Origin: an uncultured Sutterella sp.
GTDB lineage: Bacteria > Pseudomonadota > Gammaproteobacteria > Burkholderiales > Burkholderiaceae_F
Reading direction: 5' to 3'
DNA: 64,000 bases
Assembly (NCBI GenBank): GCA_900538905.1
Contig: UPZS01000001.1
Location: 127,691 to 191,690, forward strand
Shown one piece after another: positions 18,125 to 26,059 of the stretch (positions are counted from its first letter, which is position 1; each line of letters begins with the position of its first letter). The position numbers were made by a program, and so were the translations under genes. The notes under the pieces are model-generated. The model saw only the letters and a program-made list of their open reading frames with translations, searched no databases and was not told where the DNA came from.

Positions 18125-18910
18125 ATGAAAACTTTGCCTAAGTTCGCTCTCGCGCTGGCGGCCGTTGCTTCTCTGGCCGGGTGCGTTTCTGTGCCTGACA
18201 ATGCCGGACAAGATCCGTCTGACCCTTGGGAAAAAATGAATCGCAATACGTTTGCGTTTAACCAGAAGCTCGATACGTATGTGTATCGTCCGGTGGCCAA
18301 GGGCTATGAATATGTTGTTCCGGAATATGCGCGCGAACGCATCGGCAACATCTACGTGAACCTCAACGAACCGGCCAATGCGATCAATAACGCATTGCAG
18401 GGCAAGGGGGAGGGTGCTCTAGTGAGTCTGTTCCGCTTGATGATCAACACGACGTTGGGGTTGGGCGGTATGTACGACGTTGCCGGGACGGCAGCTAATC
18501 AGCCGACGCGGCGAGAAGATTTCGGTCAGACGCTGGCCGTCTGGGGCGTAGGCAACGGTCCCTACCTCGTGATTCCGTTCGTAGGGCCGTCGACCTTGCG
18601 TGACGCACCGAGTCTGGGTGTTGACTATCTGACTGCTCCGCAGACTTGGATGGATGGCGGTTGGGCCGAATGGGCGGCTTGGGGTGTATTGGCAATGGAC
18701 TTCCGTCTGCGCATGATGCCCGCCACTGATTTGCTCAAGGACGCGGTTGATCCCTATCTGATGGCTCGCGAAGCCTATTTGTCGACCCGTCGCAATGCGG
18801 TCTACGACGGCAATCCGCCGCTTGATTTCCCGGAAGACGAATTTGAAGACGAAGAAACCGATACCGCAGAAGCGCCGCAGGAACCGGTTGCTGACGCAAA
18901 GGAGCAATAA
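18125..18910 (+). CDS. mlaA: outer-membrane lipoprotein MlaA (VacJ)
   Basis: Product of 261 residues with a lipoprotein signal ending in LAGC (Cys20). The MlaA domain follows: DPWEKMNRNTFAFNQKLD, INTTLGLGGMYDVA, and FGQTLAVWGVGNGPYLVIP. The C-terminal 35 residues are acidic (DEFEDEETDTAEAP). It extracts mislocalised phospholipid from the outer leaflet and passes it to MlaC. Its place inside the mla operon is typical of beta-proteobacteria and unlike E. coli. Confidence 0.95.
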   Translation: MKTLPKFALALAAVASLAGCVSVPDNAGQDPSDPWEKMNRNTFAFNQKLDTYVYRPVAKGYEYVVPEYARERIGNIYVNLNEPANAINNALQGKGEGALVSLFRLMINTTLGLGGMYDVAGTAANQPTRREDFGQTLAVWGVGNGPYLVIPFVGPSTLRDAPSLGVDYLTAPQTWMDGGWAEWAAWGVLAMDFRLRMMPATDLLKDAVDPYLMAREAYLSTRRNAVYDGNPPLDFPEDEFEDEETDTAEAPQEPVADAKEQ

Positions 18911-18913
18911 GCC

Positions 18914-19570
18914 ATGCTGGATATGAAGATCGGTAAGCGCCGTTTGCTGACGGCAATGGGAGCGGCGGTTGTTTTGGCTGCCGTAACGGGCCCTGAGGCA
19001 TGGGCTGCCGACGCCAAGGGCGATCCTGAACAGTGGATTGTGGAGATCAGTAACAAGATCCTTGCAGATATCCGAACAGACGCTCAGCTTAGTCAAGCCG
19101 ATCCGGCGCGCGTGCGCCGCTTTGTTGACGAGCAGATCATGCCGGTGGTCGACTTTGAGCGCATGACGCGCACGGCTGTCGGACCGAAGTGGCGCCAGGC
19201 CACCAAGGAACAGCGCAAGGAACTCATGGAGTTGTTCCGAGAGCAGCTGATTCGCGTGTATTCCGGCGCACTTGCCACTGTCAAGGATCAGACTTTTAAG
19301 CTTGCGCCAAACCGCGTCAAGCCTACGGCGACCGATGCCATCGTGCGCACGTTGCTTGTGTCCCCGGGCAAGCCCGACATGCGTATCAATTACCGTCTCA
19401 AAAAGGTAAAGGGCGAGTGGCGCATCATAGACGTGGACGTGGAAGGTATCTGGATTGTGGACAACTATCGTACGCAGTTTGCCAGTGTTGCCAACCAGTC
19501 CGGCATCGAAGGTCTGATTAAGACGCTGCGCGAGAAGAACGAACAGGCGGCTCAAAATGCGTCTAAGTGA
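18914..19570 (+). CDS. mlaC: periplasmic phospholipid shuttle MlaC
   Basis: Product of 218 residues with a Sec signal ending near GPEAWAAD (about residue 32) and the MlaC (Tol_Tol_Ttg2) domain. VDEQIMPVVDFERMTRTAVGPKWRQAT and GEWRIIDVDVEGIWIVDNYRTQF are family hallmarks. It carries lipid between MlaA and MlaD. It starts 3 bases after mlaA and its 3' end overlaps mlaB by 14 bases. Confidence 0.94.
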   Translation: MLDMKIGKRRLLTAMGAAVVLAAVTGPEAWAADAKGDPEQWIVEISNKILADIRTDAQLSQADPARVRRFVDEQIMPVVDFERMTRTAVGPKWRQATKEQRKELMELFREQLIRVYSGALATVKDQTFKLAPNRVKPTATDAIVRTLLVSPGKPDMRINYRLKKVKGEWRIIDVDVEGIWIVDNYRTQFASVANQSGIEGLIKTLREKNEQAAQNASK

Positions 19571-19823
19571 AGAAAAGATCACGAGAGGCAATGCCGTTGC
19601 CGTGAAGGCGGCGGTGTTGGCTTCGGCACAAGCGGGAGACACGGTGCTTGATTTTTCCAATGTCAAGAGCGTGGATTCGACGACGGTGTCGATTCTGATG
19701 TCGTGGGTGCGTGTTTTGCAGAATGCACGGCTTACGCCGGAAATCCGATGCGTGCCGGAAAAAATGCTCTCGCTGATGAGGCTTTACGGCGTTGACGGTC
19801 TGCTTGTGCCGTATTTCAAATGA
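19557..19823 (+). CDS. mlaB: STAS-domain protein MlaB
   Basis: Product of 88 residues, a single STAS domain. GDTVLDFSNVKSVDSTTVSILMSW contains the conserved aspartate-serine-threonine patch used by MlaB to bind and stabilise MlaF. It starts within the end of mlaC (14-base overlap) and ends the operon. In many Burkholderiales another ABC pair, bolA and murA come next; here tRNA-Met does. Confidence 0.9.
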   Translation: MRLSEEKITRGNAVAVKAAVLASAQAGDTVLDFSNVKSVDSTTVSILMSWVRVLQNARLTPEIRCVPEKMLSLMRLYGVDGLLVPYFK

Positions 19824-19851
19824 GATTGGGGAAAAAAATTTCACAAAACTC

Positions 19852-19880
19852 TTGACAAGCTCAAGAGGCTTTGGAATAAT
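19852..19880 (+). promoter_or_regulatory. sigma-70 promoter of tRNA-Met
   Basis: Perfect -35 TTGACA (19852-19857), a 17-base spacer, and -10 AATAAT (19875-19880), one mismatch from consensus. Transcription would start near 19887, a few bases before the tRNA at 19892. Confidence 0.85.
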
Positions 19881-19891
19881 GCCGATCTCTC

Positions 19892-19968
19892 GGCGCATTA
19901 GCTCAGTCGGTTAGAGCAGAGGAATCATAATCCTTGTGTCCGCGGTTCGAGTCCGTGATGCGCCACCA
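19892..19968 (+). tRNA. tRNA-Met (anticodon CAT, elongator type)
   Basis: Full cloverleaf of 77 nt with encoded CCA. The acceptor arm GGCGCAT pairs with ATGCGCC. The D arm is AGCTCAGTCGGTTAGAGCA. The anticodon loop ATCATAA carries CAT. The T arm contains GGTTCGAGTCC. The G1-C72 pair and absence of three G-C pairs before the anticodon loop argue against initiator tRNA. A tRNA-Ile2 (CAT, lysidine) cannot be excluded from sequence alone. Confidence 0.93.
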
Positions 19969-20005
19969 AATTTTTCGTGCAGCGTTCAGACGAACGAGGC
20001 AGAAC

Positions 20006-20050
20006 AAAAAGCCGCATTCCCTGCGATAATACGGGTTTGCGGCTTTTTTG
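20006..20050 (+). terminator. intrinsic terminator after tRNA-Met
   Basis: An 11-bp stem AAAAAGCCGCA (20006-20016) with TGCGGCTTTTT (20038-20048), then more T. It separates the tRNA from hisE. Confidence 0.75.
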
Positions 20051-20100
20051 TTTTTGTCGCATGTTTTTCAGATGCGCACGCGCAGCAGGGAGAAGATTGA

Positions 20101-20472
20101 ATGGCCGATCATGAGCTTGTCAGCACGCAGCTTCCTGATCATGACGTTTCGGAAGTTTTGTCGGCGTTGGCCGATGTGATCGAGTCGCGTAAAGGGGGTG
20201 ATCCCCAGAAAAGCTACGTGGCCAAGCTTTTTTCCAAGGCGCCCGACGGTGTTCTTAAGAAAATCGGCGAAGAGGCGGTCGAGTGCGTGATGGCAGCCAA
20301 AGACGAGAACAAAAAGGACATCATCTACGAAACGGCAGACCTGTGGTTCCATTCGCTTGTCATGCTTTCGCAATACGGCCTGCGTCCCGAGCATGTGCTC
20401 GCAGAGCTTGAGCGCCGCGAAGGGTTGAGCGGATTGGAAGAAAAGCGCCGTCGTTTCGATCCGTCGAAGTAA
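20101..20472 (+). CDS. hisE: phosphoribosyl-ATP diphosphatase
   Basis: Product of 123 residues. [33 protein letters not shown] contains the acidic EExxE-type metal site of HisE/MazG folds. It hydrolyses phosphoribosyl-ATP to phosphoribosyl-AMP, the second step of histidine synthesis. It heads hisE-HIT-tatABC. In this genome it is about 41 kb from hisI (61403-61798), which in related genomes is its neighbour. Confidence 0.94.
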   Translation: MADHELVSTQLPDHDVSEVLSALADVIESRKGGDPQKSYVAKLFSKAPDGVLKKIGEEAVECVMAAKDENKKDIIYETADLWFHSLVMLSQYGLRPEHVLAELERREGLSGLEEKRRRFDPSK

Positions 20473-20484
20473 GAGGTAGAACAA

Positions 20485-20814
20485 ATGGACTGCATTTTCT
20501 GCAAGATTGCTCATCGTGATATCGCCACGCCGCTCATCTATGAGGACGATGAGGTGGTTGCTTTCAACGATATCAATCCGAAGGCGCCGATTCACTTTTT
20601 AATTATTCCGAAAAAGCATATCGTCTCTCTTGCTGAGGCAGGTACCGAAGATGCCGCACTTCTGGGTAAAATGATCAACCTCGTTCCCGTTCTGGCAAAG
20701 AAGATGGGCTGCGAAGGCGGCTTCAGAACGGTGATCAATACCGGCCGCGACGGCGGTCAGGAGGTGCCGCATCTGCATATTCATGTGCTCGGCGGCCCGC
20801 AGCCGTGGAAGTAA
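20485..20814 (+). CDS. hinT: HIT family nucleotide hydrolase (HinT-like)
   Basis: Product of 109 residues. CIFCKIAHRDIATPLIYEDD at the start and the histidine triad VPHLHIHVLGG at the end are diagnostic of the HinT branch. Such enzymes hydrolyse purine nucleoside phosphoramidates. It lies 12 bases after hisE with a RBS (AAGAGGTAG), and upstream of tatA, the usual beta-proteobacterial arrangement. Confidence 0.92.
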   Translation: MDCIFCKIAHRDIATPLIYEDDEVVAFNDINPKAPIHFLIIPKKHIVSLAEAGTEDAALLGKMINLVPVLAKKMGCEGGFRTVINTGRDGGQEVPHLHIHVLGGPQPWK

Positions 20815-20879
20815 TCGCTTCTTTCGGGCAAAATTTGCGAACTTGAACAAATTGAACCTTAACCTCTAGGAGTTAACAA

Positions 20880-21119
20880 ATGGGTTCCCTTTCGATTTGG
20901 CACTGGCTCATCGTTCTCGTTATTGTTGTGCTGGTTTTCGGTACCGGCAAGCTCAAGAATATGGGCAAGGACCTGGGCGGCGCCATCAAGGGCTTTAAGG
21001 AAGGCATGAAGGAAGGCGACGCCGACCCGAAGGCTTCTGCCGAGGCGCCCAAGCAGGTTGCTACTGAAAAGACGGCCGAAACGATTGACGTTAAGGCGAC
21101 GGAAAAGAAAGACGCCTAA
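20880..21119 (+). CDS. tatA: Sec-independent translocase subunit TatA
   Basis: Product of 79 residues. One membrane helix ([17 protein letters not shown]) is followed by the hinge and amphipathic helix [23 protein letters not shown], typical of TatA. The tail is charged. It forms the pore-like assembly of the twin-arginine pathway. A clear TAGGAG site precedes the ATG. Confidence 0.95.
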   Translation: MGSLSIWHWLIVLVIVVLVFGTGKLKNMGKDLGGAIKGFKEGMKEGDADPKASAEAPKQVATEKTAETIDVKATEKKDA

Positions 21120-21268
21120 TTGGCTTGGCGGGCTTGTTGCCCGCTCAATTCTTGGAATAGATCAGCGTCCGGGGCCGGTGTTACCGACTCCGGCGTGTTG
21201 AGCTGTCTTTTTAGCCTGCGTTCGGTGCTTTGGTTGGTGTCGGGCGGCTTCTTATCGGAAACAACATA

Positions 21269-21934
21269 ATGTTTGATTTCGGCTTTTCGGAGTTGATGGT
21301 CATCGGTGCGGTTGCGCTTGTGGTGTTGGGCCCCGAGCGTTTGCCGATGGTTGCACGCACGGCCGGCGAATGGCTCGGCAAGGCGCAGCGTCTTGTGCAA
21401 CAGGTTAAAAGCGATATCGAACGCGAGGCCGAGCTTTCCGAACTGAAAAAGATTCAGCAGGAAGCGCAGAACGTGGCCGACGATCTCAACAAGACCGTTA
21501 AGGGACAGGTCGATCAGATCAATTCCGAAATCAAGGGTTTGGAAAGTTCCGTCAACAACGTAGGCGACGAACTTTCGGCAAGTTTCGATAAAGCCGCCAA
21601 GGAAGGTTTCGGTGAGAAACCGGCACTTGAAGCTGCTGATAAGGCAAGCGACATTGTGGGTGATACGGGTACGGTTGACACGACATCCACGGACACCTCA
21701 AGCGCTGTCGACGACTTCTATGGCTGGTACGGCAACCAGAACAACTACGTGGACGAGGACGACAACAGCAAAGTTTTTGAAAAGCGCTACAAGTCCGGTC
21801 CTTCGATTGATGATCTGGCCGAGCAGATCGAACGCTTGAAGGCTGAGTTGGGCGATCGCTCGCCGCAGCTTGGCGGCAACAACAGACGCTATGCCATGCG
21901 AGCTCGCTCCAACCGCGTGCGCATCTACCGCTGA
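21269..21934 (+). CDS. tatB: Sec-independent translocase subunit TatB
   Basis: Product of 221 residues starting at ATG 21269. MFDFGFSELMVIGAVALVVLG is the TatB membrane helix, with the GPERLP hinge and a long amphipathic/coiled-coil region. The C-terminal 70 residues are unusual: aromatic-rich (FYGWYGNQNNY), then a basic end (RRYAMRARSNRVRIYR). TatB with TatC recognises twin-arginine signals. It begins 149 bases after tatA. Confidence 0.93.
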   Translation: MFDFGFSELMVIGAVALVVLGPERLPMVARTAGEWLGKAQRLVQQVKSDIEREAELSELKKIQQEAQNVADDLNKTVKGQVDQINSEIKGLESSVNNVGDELSASFDKAAKEGFGEKPALEAADKASDIVGDTGTVDTTSTDTSSAVDDFYGWYGNQNNYVDEDDNSKVFEKRYKSGPSIDDLAEQIERLKAELGDRSPQLGGNNRRYAMRARSNRVRIYR

Positions 21935-21950
21935 CGGAATTTCATAAAAG

Positions 21951-22748
21951 ATGGCTCAGGAACCTCAACGCCTCGAAGGGCCCGAAGACCCCGCCAACGA
22001 ACAGCCGTTGGTCTCGCATTTGATTGAGCTGCGCAACCGTACGGTGCGTGCGGCTTTGGCCGTACTCATCATATTTGCCTGCTTGTCGCCTTTCATGAAG
22101 CAGATTTTTGACTACTTGTCGCAACCGCTTATGGTGGCGCTGCCGCAAGGCGTCAAACTTTTGGCAACGGGGGTGGTGGCCCCGTTCATGGTGCCCTTGA
22201 AGGTCACACTCTTTGTGGCATTCGTAATCGCGCTTCCCTTTGTGCTCTATCAGATGTGGGCTTACATCGCACCGGCGCTTTACCGTAATGAAAAGCGCTT
22301 GGTGTTGCCCATTATCGTGTCGGGTGTGACGATGTTTGCCGTGGGTATGGCTTATTGCTATTTCATCGTCTTCGGCATGGTCTTCAAGTTCATCGCCGGC
22401 TTCTCGCCAGAGTCCGTGAACTTTGCGCCGGATATTGACAGCTATTTCAGCTTCGTGTTGCGCATGTTTTTTGCCTTCGGCATCACTTTCGAAGTGCCGA
22501 TCCTTGTGATGGTACTCAATCGTTTGGGGCTGGCCGACGTCAAAAAGCTGGTGCATGTGCGACCTTATGTGATTGTTGGTGCCTTCGTGGTTGCGGCTAT
22601 CTTTACGCCGCCCGATGTGCTCTCGCAACTTCTTCTGGCAGTACCCCTCGTGGTTCTTTATGAAGCCGGCATCGTCTGCGTGCGCATCTTCGGTAAGAAG
22701 ATCGAAGATGATGAAGAAAAAGAGGATGATGAAAAGCAGAGCGCCTGA
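21951..22748 (+). CDS. tatC: Sec-independent translocase subunit TatC
   Basis: Product of 265 residues with six membrane helices. The conserved N-terminal LVSHLIELRNR (cytosolic, signal-peptide contact) and FALPFVLYQMWAYIAPALYRNEKR-like loop are present. A very acidic C-terminal tail (KKIEDDEEKEDDEKQ) follows. It is the receptor for Tat signals, such as that of the flavoprotein at the right end of the window. Confidence 0.95.
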   Translation: MAQEPQRLEGPEDPANEQPLVSHLIELRNRTVRAALAVLIIFACLSPFMKQIFDYLSQPLMVALPQGVKLLATGVVAPFMVPLKVTLFVAFVIALPFVLYQMWAYIAPALYRNEKRLVLPIIVSGVTMFAVGMAYCYFIVFGMVFKFIAGFSPESVNFAPDIDSYFSFVLRMFFAFGITFEVPILVMVLNRLGLADVKKLVHVRPYVIVGAFVVAAIFTPPDVLSQLLLAVPLVVLYEAGIVCVRIFGKKIEDDEEKEDDEKQSA

Positions 22749-22772
22749 TGTGCTGTCGGCTCCCGTCAAATG

Positions 22773-22808
22773 AAAGCCCGTGAAGCGACTGTTGCTCACG
22801 GGCTTTTT
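22773..22808 (+). terminator. intrinsic terminator after tatC
   Basis: Stem AAAGCCCGTGA (22773-22783) with TCACGGGCTTT (22796-22806), including extra GC pairs near the loop, then T residues. It lies between tatC and the convergent MMPL gene. Confidence 0.8.
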
Positions 22809-22826
22809 GCCGCCTGACGCCGGGAA

Positions 22827-25073
22827 TCAGGTCTCAGGTCGCAATAAGACAGTGGTGAGAAGTACCGACGCCATGGCGATCAGTAGCGTCAAACCGAAGA
22901 TGTGCAACGCCGGCGTCGAGGAAAAGGCCAGAAGACCAAACGCAAGCAATGTGCTTGATGCAGCCAGGAAGACGGAGTTTCGCGCAGCAATAGGATTGGC
23001 TTCGCTATAAAGAATGATGGCGTAGTCAACGCCGAGGCCTACGACAAGAACCAGCGGCAGAACCGAAAAGAGAGAGAAGGGCATGCCGGCAAAGCCGCAC
23101 ACGCCGAGTGTCAGAACGATTGAGAGGGCCGTAGGCATCCAGAAGTGTAAGAACCGGCGGCCAAGACCAAGAGCAAGGATTACGGCGATGACGCCCAGAG
23201 CAAACAAAAGGGTGTACAGAACGCCGTTGCGGTACGTGGCAAGACTTTCGGCCACCTCAGCGGTGGTGTTTACAAAGCGCACGCCTTTTACCTCAGAAGC
23301 AAGTTTTTGAAGGTACGGAAGTGACTCGGCAGTGACCCCCGACAAAGGTACAAGAAGGCTAGTGTCGGATAGCCAGAAGCGCGTCAGTGACGCCGGCGCA
23401 ATGCGTTTGAATATTTCAGGTGTCAGGAGCACACCGCTTTCGATTGGTGCAGGAAAGTCGCTTTCAAGCGTTTTCTCGGTGAGTTCCAAAGCTCGTCGGT
23501 TGGCTTCGGTGGTGAGTGCTTGTGCCTGTCGTTGGGATTTCAGGGAAGGTAATAGGGCCGCAGGGTTCGGGCTCATGCCTATGATGCCATCTGCTGTTAA
23601 TTGGGCCAGCCGTTTTTGCAGAGTTTCATTCCTTTGCAAAACGCTTTCCGAATCACTGCCCTGAATCACGAAAAGTTGTCCCGGACTTGCCGGAGAGAGC
23701 GCTCTTCCGACAAACTGCACATCGGACATCAGCTCGGCCGGGATGCGATTGAGCAATGCAAGTTCATTTTGCGTTTTGAGCTGCAGAATGCCGACGGTTG
23801 AGGCGATCAGCAAAGCGGCAATGAATATTGTCTTATTGGTGCCGTTGATGCGAGGCAATCGGGCAAAGCCGCGAGCAAATGCGGTCGCCGTACGCGTAGG
23901 TTGGGCGGCGCTCATGTAGTGGCTGGCTACGAACAGTACGTTGACGTAGGCGGCAAAGAGACCGGTAATGCAGAAGACGGCCATTTGGCGCAGTCCCGGC
24001 ATGGGAGAAAAGGCCATCACGGCGTAGCCGATGCAGGTGGTCAAAAGCGATAGAGACAAAGGCTGGAAAAGTTTGGCTTTGGCTTGAGAGCCGGAGAGTC
24101 CCGTTGCTGTGGCACACAGCATATGAAAAACATAGTCAACACAGATGCCCAAAAGCGTGGCACCGAACACCAGCGTGAGAATGTGTATTTCGCCGAAGAG
24201 ATTCACGACGCAGGCAGAGGCAAAAAGGAGACTAGCGGCCAGAGCGGTCAACGTGATCAAAACGGGAGTCAGTTGTGCAAAGAACAGGATCACCAGCAAT
24301 AGAATGGCGACGGCGGAAATCGAGCCGATGAGGGTGGCTTCAGAGGAGGCAGTTGAAGCAGCTTCTTCGCTGATGAGCGTGACACCGGCACTGTGAATTC
24401 GTGCGTCTGAATCAAGCGCTAGAACTGAGTGCCGGGCCTTTTTGAGGGCATTCGTGATCGGCATAGCTCCCGTAGCTCCCATTGACTCGTTGCTCTGAAT
24501 GAAGAGAGCACAGTAGTGCAAACCGTCAACGGGGGCGCGGAGACTGACGCAGGGACCGGAGAATTGAAAGGGCGATTGACCGGCGCTTTGTAGCAGTGCG
24601 TTTTCAAAGGTGCCCAAAGGATCGTCCTGAAACGGTGCAAAGGAAGTTGCAAAGGGGCGATAAAGGAGCGCTAGAGCTCGTCTCAGAAGAGCGTCATCTT
24701 TGGCCGAAGACAGAAACGTCTGGTCGTCGGCAGTGAGAAATCCGTTACGGTAAGGTAAAAGCGCTTTGGCAAAGGCTTTGACGTCAAATGTCTCCGAAGG
24801 CGGAGATGCCCGTAGGCCTTCTTGTGCCAACGAATGTTTGAACACTTGTGTTCCTGCTGCGGCTTTGTCGAGAGTTTTTGAACCGATCAAAACCCAGATG
24901 TCGCGGGAGGTCTCCGCGCTGTGAGCGAGGATTTTATCGGCTGATACCGAGTTGCCTGAGGTCGGCAACAGGGCTCGGATATCGGTGTGAATGTGCGATG
25001 GCGTAAATCTCAATGCACCCAAGAGCACCACGACCGTAAAAAACAAAAGCCACAGCTTGCCGACGAGCTTCAT
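22827..25073 (-). CDS. MMPL/RND-type exporter of the aryl-polyene pathway
   Basis: Product of 748 residues with the duplicated RND/MMPL layout. There is an N-terminal helix, a periplasmic domain (about 30-230), helices 2-6 (starting LIGSISAVAILLLVILFFAQL), helix 7, a second periplasmic domain (about 420-610), and the final five helices. GLGVDYAIILYSEAN and LGICVDYVFHMLCAT are the family helix-4/10 motifs. It belongs to the predicted exporter group found in aryl-polyene clusters, where it follows a LolA-like gene, as it does here (7-base gap). It likely extracts the lipid-linked polyene from the inner membrane. The main biosynthetic operon is 10 kb away. Confidence 0.85.
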   Translation of the reverse strand: MKLVGKLWLLFFTVVVLLGALRFTPSHIHTDIRALLPTSGNSVSADKILAHSAETSRDIWVLIGSKTLDKAAAGTQVFKHSLAQEGLRASPPSETFDVKAFAKALLPYRNGFLTADDQTFLSSAKDDALLRRALALLYRPFATSFAPFQDDPLGTFENALLQSAGQSPFQFSGPCVSLRAPVDGLHYCALFIQSNESMGATGAMPITNALKKARHSVLALDSDARIHSAGVTLISEEAASTASSEATLIGSISAVAILLLVILFFAQLTPVLITLTALAASLLFASACVVNLFGEIHILTLVFGATLLGICVDYVFHMLCATATGLSGSQAKAKLFQPLSLSLLTTCIGYAVMAFSPMPGLRQMAVFCITGLFAAYVNVLFVASHYMSAAQPTRTATAFARGFARLPRINGTNKTIFIAALLIASTVGILQLKTQNELALLNRIPAELMSDVQFVGRALSPASPGQLFVIQGSDSESVLQRNETLQKRLAQLTADGIIGMSPNPAALLPSLKSQRQAQALTTEANRRALELTEKTLESDFPAPIESGVLLTPEIFKRIAPASLTRFWLSDTSLLVPLSGVTAESLPYLQKLASEVKGVRFVNTTAEVAESLATYRNGVLYTLLFALGVIAVILALGLGRRFLHFWMPTALSIVLTLGVCGFAGMPFSLFSVLPLVLVVGLGVDYAIILYSEANPIAARNSVFLAASSTLLAFGLLAFSSTPALHIFGLTLLIAMASVLLTTVLLRPET

Positions 25074-25080
25074 GAGTTTT

Positions 25081-25704
25081 TCACCTTACGCGGGCAAAAA
25101 GGTCGTTGTCATGCGCCGAAACTTCAGCAGGCAACTTTACGTTGTAAAACTGTAGACGTGTGATTGTGCCGTCGGTTTGCGTGATGGTGGCGTGTGTGAT
25201 TTTGCCGTCCTGAGCGGCAAGCGCAAACTCTGTTAAATAGTTGGCAAGCGTTCCGTTTTTGGGCGAAAGAATGAGGGAATACGACTTATCCTTTTGTGAG
25301 CAGGAAACGAAGAATGAACGGTTCAGTCGCGTGACGAGTTCTCTGGGCGACTGAGAGGCCAATTCGCTCATGAAGTTGGCGGCCTGATGGTCCTGTACGC
25401 GCAGTTCCCCCTTTTCATCAGTGGCTGCATAGCGTTTTTTGCCAAAAACACGAACATGTTGCAGTGGAAAAGTGGTTTCCCAGATCAGACCTTCGGAAGG
25501 ATCAGACACGACTCGTCCTTTTCCCGGTAACGGGCGGGAGACACCCGGCACATGTTTCTGCATCCGGAAGTCGGCAGTCAATCGTGCCTGAGGCTGTAAT
25601 GCGTCTGCGAAGCTGCGCAGACAGGCGTCAGATGCGGAAGGAACCTGACCGAACGCGGAAACGGCAGCCATCAGAAAACAGGGCAGGACGAAACGAAGAC
25701 GCAT
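25081..25704 (-). CDS. LolA-like periplasmic carrier of the aryl-polyene pathway
   Basis: Product of 207 residues. A Sec signal (MRLRFVLPCFLMAAVSAFGQ) precedes a LolA-fold domain with LTADFRMQKHVPGVSRPLPGKGR and GLIWETTFPLQHVRVFG, the beta-strand pattern of LolA-related proteins in APE loci. ATG 25704 is chosen because upstream in-frame sequence runs into the tRNA-Lys gene. Together with the MMPL gene downstream it forms a two-gene export module. It is not the housekeeping LolA as judged by its context. Confidence 0.82.
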   Translation of the reverse strand: MRLRFVLPCFLMAAVSAFGQVPSASDACLRSFADALQPQARLTADFRMQKHVPGVSRPLPGKGRVVSDPSEGLIWETTFPLQHVRVFGKKRYAATDEKGELRVQDHQAANFMSELASQSPRELVTRLNRSFFVSCSQKDKSYSLILSPKNGTLANYLTEFALAAQDGKITHATITQTDGTITRLQFYNVKLPAEVSAHDNDLFARVR

Positions 25705-25769
25705 GGGACTGGACAAAGAGAGGAGTCTCGACGAAAGTCGAGGCAAATTGTAGCCTGCCGGAAATGAAT

Positions 25770-25799
25770 AACCCGCAGCACCTTCCGATGCTGCGGGTT
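25770..25799 (-). terminator. terminator-like hairpin after the tRNA-Lys pair
   Basis: Perfect 11-bp stem AACCCGCAGCA / TGCTGCGGGTT with an 8-base loop, just 3' (minus strand) of tRNA-Lys(CTT). The following stretch is only moderately T-rich. Confidence 0.6.
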
Positions 25800-25805
25800 G
25801 GAATA

Positions 25806-25881
25806 TGGTGGGAGCGCAGAGACTCGAACTCTGGACCGACGGATTAAGAGTCCGCTGCTCTACCAACTGAGCTACGCTCCC
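25806..25881 (-). tRNA. tRNA-Lys (anticodon CTT)
   Basis: Cloverleaf of 76 nt on the minus strand with encoded CCA. The acceptor GGGAGCG pairs with CGCTCCC, the anticodon loop is CTCTTAA, and the T arm contains GAGTTCGAGTCTC. Second of a tandem pair. Confidence 0.95.
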
Positions 25882-25897
25882 AGGCGATTAATCGAAG

Positions 25898-25973
25898 TGG
25901 TGGGTCGTGCGAGATTCGAACTCACGACCAACGGATTAAAAGTCCGCTGCTCTACCGACTGAGCTAACGACCC
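25898..25973 (-). tRNA. tRNA-Lys (anticodon TTT)
   Basis: Cloverleaf of 76 nt on the minus strand with encoded CCA. The acceptor GGGTCGT pairs with ACGACCC; the anticodon loop is CTTTTAA. It lies 16 bases 5' of tRNA-Lys(CTT), and both are read from one promoter. Confidence 0.95.
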
Positions 25974-26030
25974 CCGTTTTCAGGCGGTCAGCCCTAGTTC
26001 GCAGAGGAACGACGATCAACCGAGAACCGC

Positions 26031-26059
26031 ATTATGAAGAACCCAAAAATGCTTGTCAA
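26031..26059 (-). promoter_or_regulatory. sigma-70 promoter of the tRNA-Lys pair
   Basis: On the minus strand, perfect TTGACA (26059-26054), a 17-base spacer, then CATAAT (26036-26031). The leader to the first tRNA would be about 50 bases. Confidence 0.8.

Noticed and set aside
18419-19666. A 415-residue open frame opposite mlaA-mlaC
   Set aside because: Covers two well-identified genes in the other direction; no domain seen.
19892-19968. Initiator tRNA-fMet
   Set aside because: The first acceptor pair is G-C and the three G-C pairs in the anticodon stem are absent.
25705-25866. N-terminal extension of the LolA-like protein
   Set aside because: It would read through tRNA-Lys(CTT) and the hairpin after it; the signal peptide starts at ATG 25704.
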